A stretch of 64,000 bases of DNA, taken from NCBI RefSeq assembly GCF_963678975.1, contig NC_089275.1, positions 23,683,977-23,747,976 of the forward strand. Reading direction: 5' to 3'. Shown here piece by piece: positions 47,700 to 58,149 of the stretch. The position numbers were made by a program, and so were the translations under genes. The stretch is from Dysidea avara. Lineage: Eukaryota > Porifera > Demospongiae > Dictyoceratida > Dysideidae. Every line of letters starts with the position of its first letter. Within the stretch, counting starts at the first letter, position 1. The notes beneath the pieces were generated by a model that was not told the origin of the DNA, did not search any database, and saw nothing but the letters and a program-made list of their open reading frames with translations.

Positions 47700-48677
47700 A
47701 AACAAATGAATTCTCTTCATAATTTATGACTAATACGGGGCATATTATAAGGATTTGTATCATTATTGTATAGGATAGAATAATGCACATTTATTGTACA
47801 TACTGCGTACTTTTCCAAATGATGTTCAACTTTATTATATTAATATGAATTTCACAGTTACTATTAAATATAGAGTATGACAAAACAATCTTGCAATGGT
47901 ACTGCAGTTACAGCAAATGTTATAATAAACTGACTAATGTAATTTGTGTAAATGTGCTGCTATACAAAAAGGTTAAAACTGCATGCTTACCATAACTCCA
48001 TATATTCATACAATGTGCAAATGTTGAAAGTACAGAAGTTACTAAACTGTGACATACTGCATGTGTGGAATATTCACTGAACATCTGAGCAACATGTGTT
48101 CCTGTCAAAACTACAGATAAACAGCTATACTCTTAGCTTCTATGGGTAGGGATGCACAATTTATTTATCAAGTACGATTTAACCTTTTTTTATGTATGTA
48201 CACTGTCCTGTATACACTTTCTAAAATTGATGATTTGAGGAAATTTTTTAACTTCTAGAGAAATGTGTGTGTTGTTGAGTTCATTTTTTTCTCTCTGATA
48301 CTAGCAGCAGTGCTTGCCCTATTGCATAAGTTATGAATCTTGAACTCGTGTTTCTATTAAATTGATAGCAAACTGAACAGCAACTAGTAACATCGCTTGT
48401 TCTGGGTTTTGCAAACCAGCGAACACCGACTTTTGGTGCATAAAAAGTACATATATTAAGATCATATTATGTAATGTGTCTATGTTGTCATGCAATGTGT
48501 AGTAGGCATAGATAATATACCACGGGTGTAGGGGTATATTATCTATGGTGTAGCTAGAGATATATATATATATATATATAAACATGTTAAAATAGAACAG
48601 ACTGTAAAGCAGCTTAATTAATTACTTCATGTGAATTATACACTTTGTGATAAAAGCATGAAACTTACCACATAGTG
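47700..48677. other. 3' flank, no further gene seen
   Basis: AT-rich, with a (TA)n microsatellite at about 48562-48581 and an inverted pair around 48515-48545 (gataatatacc / ggtatattatc). Probably the 3' untranslated region and intergenic DNA after exon G. Confidence 0.4.
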
Positions 48678-48832
48678 CAGTGGAACCTGTCTTAGCAGCC
48701 ACCTGTATAGAAAGGCCACCTCTTTAAAAAGACCAGCTTAAACTCATGAAAAGTTTATACACATCCACCTGCCTATTAAGGCCAAGAAATCTTGGTCCAA
48801 AGGTGACCAGCTTAGACGGGTTTCCACCGTGC
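48678..48832. mobile_element. Short TIR element (CAGTGGAACC type)
   Basis: cagtggaacctgtcttag at the left is inverted, with mismatches, by ctaagacgggtttccac-type sequence at the right. The interior has repeated aaggccacctc / aaggccaag words. This is the look of a widespread animal MITE. No clear target duplication was found. Confidence 0.5.
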
Positions 48833-50097
48833 ACCCAATGATGAGAGGTGGAGGCATTGCATGTTCAAATTAGCTACTGAGATTTGGATTATTGTGCTGG
48901 CGTTTTGCGCTACACAATACTTGTACATTTACTGTTTGATGTACTGATCCAGAGATACATATAACTAAAGGATGTATAGCTCTATAAACACACAATGGCA
49001 ATGTATGGAAATTGTAGAAAAGACGATAGAACCCTGTGTTCTTGGATACTAGGAACTTTTAAAGGTTACTGCAGCCACATTCTATCATTCTTTATGCATA
49101 GATTTTGTGGTGGTTGAGTCCCATTGCTCTTTTTGGAAATATCATGTACACGTCCAAATAGACATGCAAGGTGGTTGATAGTGCTGCATGAGTTACTCTA
49201 GCTACACACTAAATAAACATGTTGAATGTTTTAGTGCACACAAAATCTCTTCACTTTTAGCACACTTAAGCTTGCTGCTCATGTGTGCCCACTGCAGTAT
49301 GAGTTGCTGGTACATTATTTTTGCAAGTGTGAAGTGCTAAAGGAGCACGCACTATTCTCAAAATGGTACATTGGTCTGGTGTGTAAATTTAGCACAGTAC
49401 TACACATGCTTTGAGTTGATATGTGTTGTTTGTATGTTAGCATTTCAAGGGTCTCTGGAAGAATGGCCTGAGTAACCAGTCCTCGCTGCTCACCGCCGAA
49501 GGGAATACCCTTCAAGAAGAGAGTGGATTGCATGATGCAGCGTATATTCACTACCTATTCAGGGTGTATCCATTCACTGAACTGGACTACTGTACTCAAG
49601 TTTTTTTTCTTTCCTTTTATCACCAGACGTAACCACAAAAAGTGTTTTAGAATTTGATACCATTCACCAACATAAAACGTGTACTAAAACTTGTACTTTG
49701 ATCACAAAAACTGCACTAAAACCAAAGTGCAGTTCGTTATTGAAAATAATTTGCTTACTGCTAGTAATGTTTCGAGCACTAGTGTTGTGCACTGTTAACA
49801 CTACTAATGCACCCGTCTGTCTTCTCTATAGCCTTCTTGTAAAATAGCACACAATAATAATTTTACCATGCAATTATGTTATGTAACATAGAAATCACCT
49901 ATAGCCTTTCAGTGGTCTGCACATTCACTCTAGCTTTGCCAGCTCTTTGGTTTATAATGTTTGTAAATAGCAACAAGTGGGTAGTGTTACAAAGAATTGC
50001 TTCTCATTGTGCACACTTTCAAACAGGAAGTGAGGTTACACATATTTGAAAAAAATACAGTAACTGTAACAAGAGGTCAAACCAAAGTTATACCATG
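48833..50097. other. Non-coding stretch, no gene seen
   Basis: Intergenic-looking DNA with no coding frame or TIR pair I could support. A short dyad (aaaactgcactaaaaccaaag region) lies near 49700. Confidence 0.35.
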
Positions 50098-50275
50098 AGC
50101 AGGCTGTAGGACCAGGTGTCCTACAGACTTTCAGCACTTGTGCTGTAAAGAAATAAAATAAATTTAAAAAACCACCAAAATGAGCACCTACCTTTTTCAA
50201 ACACATATCTTTAAACAGGCTGTAGGACCAGGTGTCCTACAGACCTTCAGCACTTGTGCTTAAATAAATTCAAAA
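50098..50275 (+). repeat. Two direct copies of a hairpin-containing tail
   Basis: Two units of about 55 bp (about 50100-50163 and 50216-50275) share caggctgtaggaccaggtgt, cctacagac and tcagcacttgtgct, and both end in A-rich aaataaa-type sequence. Each contains a perfect 9-bp stem, ctgtaggac with gtcctacag. The hairpin-plus-A-rich pattern resembles retroposon 3' ends. Confidence 0.75.
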
Positions 50276-50865
50276 TAATAGACTATGTACAGTTAGCTGT
50301 ACGTATGTGCCTCTAATACTCAAGATGAGACATTATGTAGTCACTTTTAGTGGTTGAAAGAGGTGTTTGTGGTCAAAAAAATGCGTTTGAGCAAAATGTA
50401 TGTGAGTCCAGTAATCCAGTCCTGAATGGATACACCCACTTATTCATCCACAGGACCACAACATATACCAGTTCCGTGTTTCAGCACATTTAGTACCGAT
50501 GTTTCACATGTGTAGCACGGCATGCGTTAAATTGGCACATTGAAACAATAATATAATAGCATATATACAAGTAACAACAGGAATTTGTTCCCAGTCGCCC
50601 ACGCATTTGAGTGGGCGGCTGGGATTGTTTCCATATAAGGTCGTGTGCGTTAGTGAGTGTACCCTCTCTAATTATATTCATACTGAGTATCAGGGCTGCA
50701 AAGACAAAGGTAGACGCTTCGATTGCGAGACAAGATTTGTTGCGAGACTTGTAATAACTAATATTTCAGTTAAGAGCGGGGTCGGTTAACAGTTCTTTTG
50801 CCGGCACAGTGAGTCATGCAGTGTTGGATGGTTTCATAGTTACTCAGTGATCAAATCATTTGACG

Positions 50866-51083
50866 ATGTCTCTGCTGGTAGGGGACGTTCATCTACTGAT
50901 ACTAATCTGCATTGGCATGTCACCGTCTCACGTAACGTGGAATGATGTCAAAAACCCAGATGCGTTGTGCAACGATTTTACTCAAGCTGGGTATTATATT
51001 CGCAGGAATGATTCTTCATCAGATTGGCTCGTGTTTCTTGAAGGTGGAGGTGCTTGCTACTCTGCCGAGACTTGTAATAGGAG
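50866..51083 (+). CDS. NOTUM-like: Notum/pectin acetylesterase-family carboxylesterase, exon 1
   Basis: The ATG at 50866 is chosen because it opens a hydrophobic signal-peptide-like start (LLILICIGM) followed by the mature domain. The motif DWLVFLEGGGACYSAETC is the conserved N-terminal strand and oxyanion region of the family (PF03283 type), including the conserved Cys pair spacing. The exon ends ag|gtaggt in phase 2, and exon 2 supplies the missing base. Family knowledge: animal Notum removes the palmitoleate from Wnt proteins outside the cell, and plant relatives deacetylate pectin. The GGG form is intermediate, so orthology to Notum proper is not certain. Confidence 0.85.
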
Positions 51084-51099
51084 GTAGGTACTAGCCAAT

Positions 51100-51540
51100 G
51101 TGTGTGTGTGTGTGTGAGTGAGAGCCTGTGAGTGTGTACATGCCAGTGTTTGTGTGTTTGAAAGGTTCCAGGTTTGATGCCCGGGCCCAGCCCGGCTATG
51201 CCAATTTGGTTGTTGTTTCAGTTGTTGAGCAAGAAACTTTGCTCCAGTCTATCCAGCTGTATATTGAGAACCTGGTGGCCTGGTGTCAATTGGGAAAGCA
51301 GCCCACCCAGCTGTAACATCAATGGTTGACTGGGGAAGCAAATGCCCAACTGTCCTTGTCTTGTCTGGGATCATTGTGGAACTTTGGGCTCTGCAACCTC
51401 TTTCTGTGATACCTGGACAGTCCTCCTGTGGGTTACTAACCCTGCCCCAACCTGCACAAGGCTCATTGCCTGAGTGATGTGCAGGGATCCCAGTGCTGGT
51501 TTGCTGGGCAGCAATAGCTGTGTTTTGCATGGCTGTCATA
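51100..51540 (+). repeat. SINE-like retroposon in intron 1
   Basis: A (GT)n-rich start is followed by a box-B-like ggtttgatgcccgggccc, then gagcaagaaactttgctcca and gtctatccagctgtat. That order resembles the conserved central domain of marine-invertebrate SINEs. The right part (51340-51480) is diverged. No coding potential. Confidence 0.5.
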
Positions 51541-52593
51541 GGCTTGTTTTGCTTTGCTTTGTGTGTGTACGTGTGTACGCGCGTGTGTGTGATTGTAACT
51601 ATAACTAAAATATTTTGAAAAATACAAACTAATAAATGTTAGGCAAACTACAGCTACTTAATAATAGTAAATGTAAACTAAAACTAACATCACTTAATCA
51701 AAACTAAACTAAAGTAATTTTCCATTTAAAACGTCACTAGCAATGTATGTAGCTATGCCTAGACCAGTGTTGAGACTTGGTCGGATCAACTGAGTCACAT
51801 TTTGTCCGGGTCATCCCTGTCTTATAGAATATCTGGGTCTGACCCAGATTGGATCATGTGTGAAATGAATTCAATTAGTGTGATGGATATGGGAGGCGTA
51901 TTAATGCATCATAGTCTAGTCCCAGCTTTCTTTTGTGACCACATTCCCTTATCATTAGGCATATTGGGGTCTGGAGGTTTGCACTAATCCATGTTTGTTG
52001 CTGTCTGCATACTTACATGGAGTCATGTAATTAGTATTATTTGGTGCACAAATCAATGTGATTATATACATGCACAGTTATTGTGTGAGTCATAGTCTAG
52101 TCTTGCAGCAAGTCATTTTCCTTGTGAGCCATGCCCACTTATTGGAAATACATGATATTGCCTGTAGGCATGAATCCATGCAGAGTTGGAGGTAGCCAGT
52201 AACTAAGTAATTAGTTACATCTCTTGTCCAAAAGTACTAGTTATAAGTTACGATAGCAACTAGTCACAATAGTTACTAGTAACCATGCTTTAAAAACTGA
52301 CACGTTCTACAATTTTTCTACTATACATGCTACAGTCTGCTTAAGCAGACACATTCTGTGTACTATACTCTGAATGTAACAGACAAATTTAGTTGAAACT
52401 GAGCTGAAATGATCGCTAGAGCTTGTACGTAAGCTCAATGTAATATAACTTTGTTCCACTATCCCAACACCCATTTCCTTAATGTGCGTACAGTGGGTGG
52501 TATTAGTCAACAACAAACTTACTGTGTAGGTCTCTTACATGGCTGCATGTCATCTGTGGATCCACCTGCTATTACTACACAGTTTAAATCACA
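51541..52593. other. Intron 1 stretch, no gene seen
   Basis: Contains a (GT)n run at 51565-51592 and otherwise plain AT-rich DNA. A frame at 52451-52593 ends just at the border of composite copy B (acag|gtgatg looks like a splice donor), but no family similarity supports an exon. Confidence 0.4.
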
Positions 52594-53489
52594 GGTGATG
52601 ATCAAGACACACGGTAGTGTGTCGTGCGGCCCAAGAAGCCGGCGCGTAACACCCGTGAGTATATTGACAGGTAGAAAGAAAACGCAATTTTCGCACCTCC
52701 GTAGCTCTGTGCTTCCTTGATGAAACAAGACGATTTTTGCTGTGGACATGCCCCCCAACTGCAGCACTCTACATTCCAAATTTGAGCGAAATCGCTTCGC
52801 GCGTTCCCGAGATATGCGACTTCAAAAATTGGCTGAGTTTCTTCGTTTTTTTTCTTCTTCTTCTTCTTCTTCTTCTTCTTATTTTTCTTTTTCTTGTCGC
52901 ACACTTACAAAAACTGCTATAAAACTCGAACGCGTTATCCGATTGCCTTGAAATTTGGCACACAGAAGGGGGGTATAAAGGCGCATCTTGGTACCAACTT
53001 TGGCTGGAATACCATAAACAGACAAAGAGTTATGAGCGATTATGCACGAAAAATAACACCAATATGTTGTCACGCCTACAGGGTAAACCGCGTATGGGAA
53101 GAAGCTGAAAATCGGTGGGTGAATAGGTTAACTATTGAACCTCAAACCTTTTGTGGTTTGAAAGAAATCGAGCTAAAAACCAGGAAGATACAGCGAAAAA
53201 ATCAACAGTGTGTAACAATTACGCAATCGAGATTAGCTAATTTTTAATATTTTTATTTTATTATTATTATTATTATTATGCTTGCCACGCCTACCAGGTA
53301 AACCGCTTGGGGTAATGCTTTCAAAATCGCTGTACAGATGGAGTTATCATCTTAGAAAGGCTCTTCAATGGTGTAGAAGAATCAGACTTAAATCCACGGA
53401 GTTATAACACGAAATCCAACTTGGTGTAGCAAGTGCGAGATCGAGATACTCTAATAGAGCAGTCATCCTAATAGAGCAGTCACCCTGAA

Positions 53490-56400
53490 CAGAATTAAAG
53501 AGATCAGTTAGAAATAAGTAACCTGTATAGAGATCAGCTACAAACAAATCACCCTGTAGAGAGTTCAGCTACAAACAATTCACCCTGTTAAAACATCAGT
53601 TAGAAGAAGATTTCTTGTAGAGAGTTCAAATACAAACAAATCACCCTGTTGAAAGATCAGCTAGAAGATGTCACCTTGTAGATAGTTCAGTTACAAAGAA
53701 ACCACCATGTAGAGAATTCAGCTACAAACTAGTGACCCTGTAGATACATCAGCTAGAAGAAGTTACCTTGTAGAGAGTTCAGCTACAAAGAAACCATTCT
53801 GTAAAGAGCTCAGCTGCAAACAAATCACCTATACAGAATTCAGCTACAAACAAATCACCCTGTAGAGAGATCAGCTAGAAGAAGTTACCTTGTAGATAGT
53901 TCAGCTACAAACAAATCATCCTGTAGAGAGATCAGCTAGAAGAAGTTACCTTGTAGATAGTTCAGCTACAAACAATTCACCCTGTACAGAGCTCAGTTAA
54001 AAGAGGTTTCCTTGTAAAAAGTTCAGCTACAAACAAATCACCCTGTAGAGAGATAAGTAAGAAGAAGTTACCTTGTAGATCGTTCTGCTACAAACAATTC
54101 ACCCTGTAAAGAGATCAGCTAGAAGAAGTTACCTTGTAGAGAGTTCAGCTACAAAGAAACCATCATGTAGAGAATTCAGCCGCAAACAAATCATGTATAG
54201 AGAGTTCAGCTACAAACAAATCTCCCTGTAGAGAGATCAGCTAGAAGAAGTTTCCTTGTAGAGAGTTCTGCTACAAACAAATCACCCTGTAGAAAGATCA
54301 GCTAGAAGAAATCACCTCGTAGAGAGTTCAGCTTCAAAGAAACAATCATGTGAGAGTTCAGGTACAAACAAATTGTCCTGTAGAGAGATCAGCTAGAAGA
54401 AGTTACCTTGTAGAGAGTTCAGCTACAAAGAAACCATCATGTAGATAGTTCAGGTACAAACAAATCACCCTGTAGAAAGATCAGCTATAGAAGAAATCAC
54501 CTTGTAGAGAGTTCAGCTACAAAGAATCTATCGTGTAGAGAGTTTAACTACAAACAAATCACCCTGTAGAAAGATCAGCTATAGAAGAAATCACCTTGTA
54601 GAGAGTTCAGCTACAAAGAAACCATCATGTAGAGAGTTCAGCTACAAACAAATCGGCCTGTAGAGAGATCAGCTAGAAGAAATTACCTTGTAGAGAGTTC
54701 AGCTACAAAGAAACAATCATGTAGAGAGTTCAGCTGCAAACAAATCACCTGTAGAGAGTTCAGCTAGAAACAAGTCACCCTGTAGAGAGATCAGCTAGAA
54801 ACAAGTCACCTTGTAGAGAGTTCAGCTAGAAGAAGTAACATTGTAGAGCTACAAAGAAGCTACCATGTAGAGTTCAGCTGCAAACAAATCACCCTGTAGA
54901 GAACTCAGCTACAAACAAATCGCCCTGTAGAAAGATTAGCTAGAAGAAGTTACTTTATAGGGAGTTCAGCTATGAACAGATCACCCTGTAGAAAGTTCAG
55001 CTACAAACAAATCACCCTGTAGAGAGTTAAGTTACAAAGAAACCACCATGTAGAGAGTTCAGCTGCAAAAAAAATCAATCACTCTGTAGAGAGTTCAGCT
55101 AGAAGAAGTCACCTTGTAGAGAGTTAAGCTGCAAATAAATCACCCTGTAGAGAATTCAGCTACAAACAAATCACCCTGTAGAAAGATCAGCTAGAAGAAG
55201 TTACCTTGTAGAGAGTTCAGCTACAAAGAAACCACCATGTAGAGAGTTCAGCTGCAAACAAATCACCTGTAGAGAATTCAGCTAGAAACAAGTCACCCTG
55301 TAGAGAGATCAGCTAGAAACAAGTCACCCTGTAGAGAGTTCAGCTAGAAGAAGTCACATTGTAGAGAGTTCAGCTACAAAGAAACTACCACGTAGAGAAT
55401 CCAGCTGCAAACAAATCATCCTGTAGAGAGTTCAGCTAGAAGAAGTCACCTTTTAGAGAGTTCAGCTACAAAGCAACCACCATGTAAAGAGTTCAGCTGC
55501 AAAAAACTCAATCACCTTGTACAAAGATCGGCTAGAAGAAGTTACCTTGTAGAGAGTTCAGCTACAAAGAAACCACCATGTAGAGAGTTCAGCTGCAAAC
55601 AAATCACCTGTAGAGAGTTCAGCTAGAAACAAGTCACCCTGTAGAGAGTTCAGCTAGAAGAAGTCACATTGTAGAGAGTTCAGCTACAATGAAACTCCCA
55701 TGTAGAGAGTTCAGCTGCAAACAAATCACCCTGTAGAGAACTCAGCTACAAACAAATATGCAGTGAAAAAGATAAGCTAGAAGAAGTTACCTTGTAGAGA
55801 GTTCAGCTACAACGAAACCACCATGTAGAGAGTTCAGCTACAAACAAATCACCTGTAGAGAGTTCAGCTAGAAACAAGTCACCCTGTAGAGAGATCAGCT
55901 AGAAACAAGTCACCTTGTAGAGAGTTCAGCTAGAAGAAGTCACATTGTAGAGAGTTCAGCTACAAAGAAACCACCATTTAGAGAGTTCAGCTGCAAACAA
56001 ATCACCCAGTAGAAAGTTCAGCTATGAACAGATCACCCTGTTGAGAGTTCAGTTAGAAACAAGGAATCCTGTAGAGAAATCACCTAGAAGTATCGCCTTG
56101 TAGAGTTCAGCTACAAACAAATCACCTGTAGAGAGTTCAGCTACAAACAAATCACCCTGTAGAGAGATCAGCTAGAAGAAGTTACCTTGTAGGGATTTCA
56201 GCTACAAACAAATCACCCTGTAGAGAGTTCAGCTACAAAGAAACTATTCTGTAAAGAGCTCAGCTGCAAACAAATCACTTGTACAGAATTCAGCTACAAA
56301 CAAATCGCCCTGTAGAGAGATCAGCTAGAAGAAATTACCTTGTAGATAGTTCAGCTACAAACAAATCACCCTGTAGAGAGTTCAGCTACAAAGAAACTAT

Positions 56401-57075
56401 TCTGTAAAGAGCTCAGCTGCAAACAAATCACTTGTACAGAATTCAGCTACAAACAAATCGCCCTGTAGAGAGATCAGCTAGAAGAAATTACCTTGTAGAT
56501 AGTTCAGCTACAAACAAATCACCCTGTAGAAAGATCAGTTAGAAGAACTTACCTTGGAGAAAGTTCAGCTACAAAGAAACCATTTTGTAAAGAGCTCAGC
56601 TGCAAACAAATCACCTGTACAGAATTCAACTACGAACAAATCACCCTGTAGAGATCAGCTATAAGAAGTTACCTTGTAGATAGTTCAGCTACAAACAAAT
56701 CTCCCTGTAGAGAGATCAGCTAGAAGAAATTACCTTGTAGAGAGTTCAGCTACAAAGAAACCACCATGTAGAGAGTTCAGCTGCAAAGAAATCACCCTGT
56801 AGAAAATTCTGCCAGAAACAAATTGCCCTGTAGAAAGATCAGTTAGAAGAAGTTACCTTTTAGAGAGTTCAGCTACAAAGAAACCATTCTGTAAAGAGCT
56901 CAGCTGCAAACAAATCACCTATACAAAATTCAGCTACAAACACATCACCTGTAGAGAGATCAGCTAGAAGAAGTTACCTTGTAGATCGTTCAGCTACAAA
57001 CAATTCACCCTGTAGAGAGAGCAATTAGAAGAAGTCACCTTGTAGAGTGTTCAGTTACAAAGAAACCACCATGGA
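53490..57075 (+). repeat. 31-bp minisatellite array with higher-order units (copy B)
   Basis: About 3.6 kb. Monomers are gtagagagttcagctacaaa + caaatcaccct, a variant ending gaaaccaccat, and a variant with gatcagctagaagaagttac. Two adjacent 153-bp blocks (56220-56372 and 56373-56525), each of five monomers, are identical by eye, showing recent amplification by multi-monomer units. Confidence 0.95.
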
Positions 57076-57091
57076 GATTTCTGTAATCAAT

Positions 57092-57327
57092 ATATGTGAC
57101 CGGATTTGCGAAAAGGGGTCTTCCACACACATCCAATTCCGTAAATGTTGGAGACCATAACTCAGTGTTCAAGTAACATAATTATTAACCTGAACATTTC
57201 ACCATGTATTCAGCTATAGTGGTGCTCACCACTGCCCAAATATCAAGGCAATAGCTCTTTCCAATCTGAAGTTATCAATTGTCAAAGTTGGCAAATTGGA
57301 CCCCTTTTCGCAAATCCGGTCACATAT
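57092..57327. mobile_element. MITE with gtgaccggatttgcg ends
   Basis: Left atatgtgaccggatttgcga and right tcgcaaatccggtcacatat are exact inverted repeats, and the pairing extends to about 30 bp with aaaggggtc. 236 bp, non-coding. A copy lacking its left half is present at the same place in composite copy C (61157-61271). Confidence 0.9.
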
Positions 57328-57492
57328 GTATTATACAGTATATATAATTTGTACATTTACTGATAAAATATTTAAAGTACATCTACTTCATCTTTTCTTC
57401 TTCCTGTAGTAAAGAAAAAAACATAGGTTAAAAAAGTCCCAAAGCTGGCCATAGGCCGGCTTTGGGGTATACAAATACAAAAAGAAATGAAA

Positions 57493-57812
57493 TCTAATCC
57501 AAAACAGCCAAGCTGTAAAAAAAGTGTGCGGCCCTCAGAAAGGCTATGGTGAAAAAAGATGTGAAATCCAAGGTGGCGGCCAAGAAATGGCTGTGATGGT
57601 AGGTTAGTGGTAAAAATTTTAATAACGACAATTCAGGTGAATTTTTGTGAAGCGGCACAAAAATTCACCTGAATTGTCATTATTAAAATTTTTACCACTA
57701 ACCTACCATCACAGCCATTTCTTGGCCGCCACCTTGGATTTCACATCTTTTTTCACCATAGCCTTTCTGAGGGCCGCACACTTTTTTTACAGCTTGGCTG
57801 TTTTGGATTAGA
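57493..57812. repeat. Fold-back end of composite copy B
   Basis: About 150-bp arms are almost fully complementary around a short centre near 57650 (aattcaggtgaatttttgtg). The outer word is tctaatccaaaacagccaag. The same fold-back ends copies A (40909-41234), C (61432-61750) and D (32837-33155). Confidence 0.9.
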
Positions 57813-58003
57813 TATTATTAACAATGACAACATGTTAGCTATCTGCTTATCTACCATGTTTAGCTAACAAAGTGTGTTGTCATTGCCTATCCACCTTTGT
57901 TGAACCTGTTTTGTGTGTTTAACAGGAAACACATTTTACATGTCTTACCACATATTATAAACAATCACTTTTATTTAAATGAAAAATGTTGATTATACAA
58001 TAG

Positions 58004-58149
58004 GTACTTCACTCGTGAGACACGTGCTAGATATGGGGGTGGTGTGATCTTACAGGATTTTGATCTGACAAGAGCTTGGAATGAAAACAAAGACAACAAC
58101 CGAAGGAACACAGTTTCACCATTTATGACCTCAATCAAAGGCTTAACTG
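58004..58149 (+). CDS. NOTUM-like: Notum/pectin acetylesterase-family carboxylesterase, exon 2
   Basis: Acceptor gattatacaatag, phase 2 entry completing an Arg codon from exon 1. The frame encodes RYFTRETRARYGG, then a linker, then NTVSPFMTSIKGLTG. In the family this is the segment after the CxxR/Y motif leading to the ILS strand. The exon ends act g|gtgatg (phase 1). The donor GTGATG is also the first bases of composite element copy C, so the exon stops exactly where repeat homology with copy B begins. Confidence 0.75.

Larger units (their letters stand above)
52594..57812 (+). mobile_element. Composite minisatellite element, copy B (intron 1)
   Basis: Head 52594-53489: ggtgatgatcaagacacacg, a (CTT)n tract at 52853-52880, and tactctaatagagcagtca at 53447-53465. 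Then 31-bp minisatellite 53490-57075, an embedded MITE 57092-57327, tail 57328-57492 and fold-back 57493-57812. Copy C repeats the same order about 340 bp downstream of its end. It carries short open frames but no protein I recognise, so it is non-autonomous. It is wholly intronic to the esterase gene. Confidence 0.85.
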
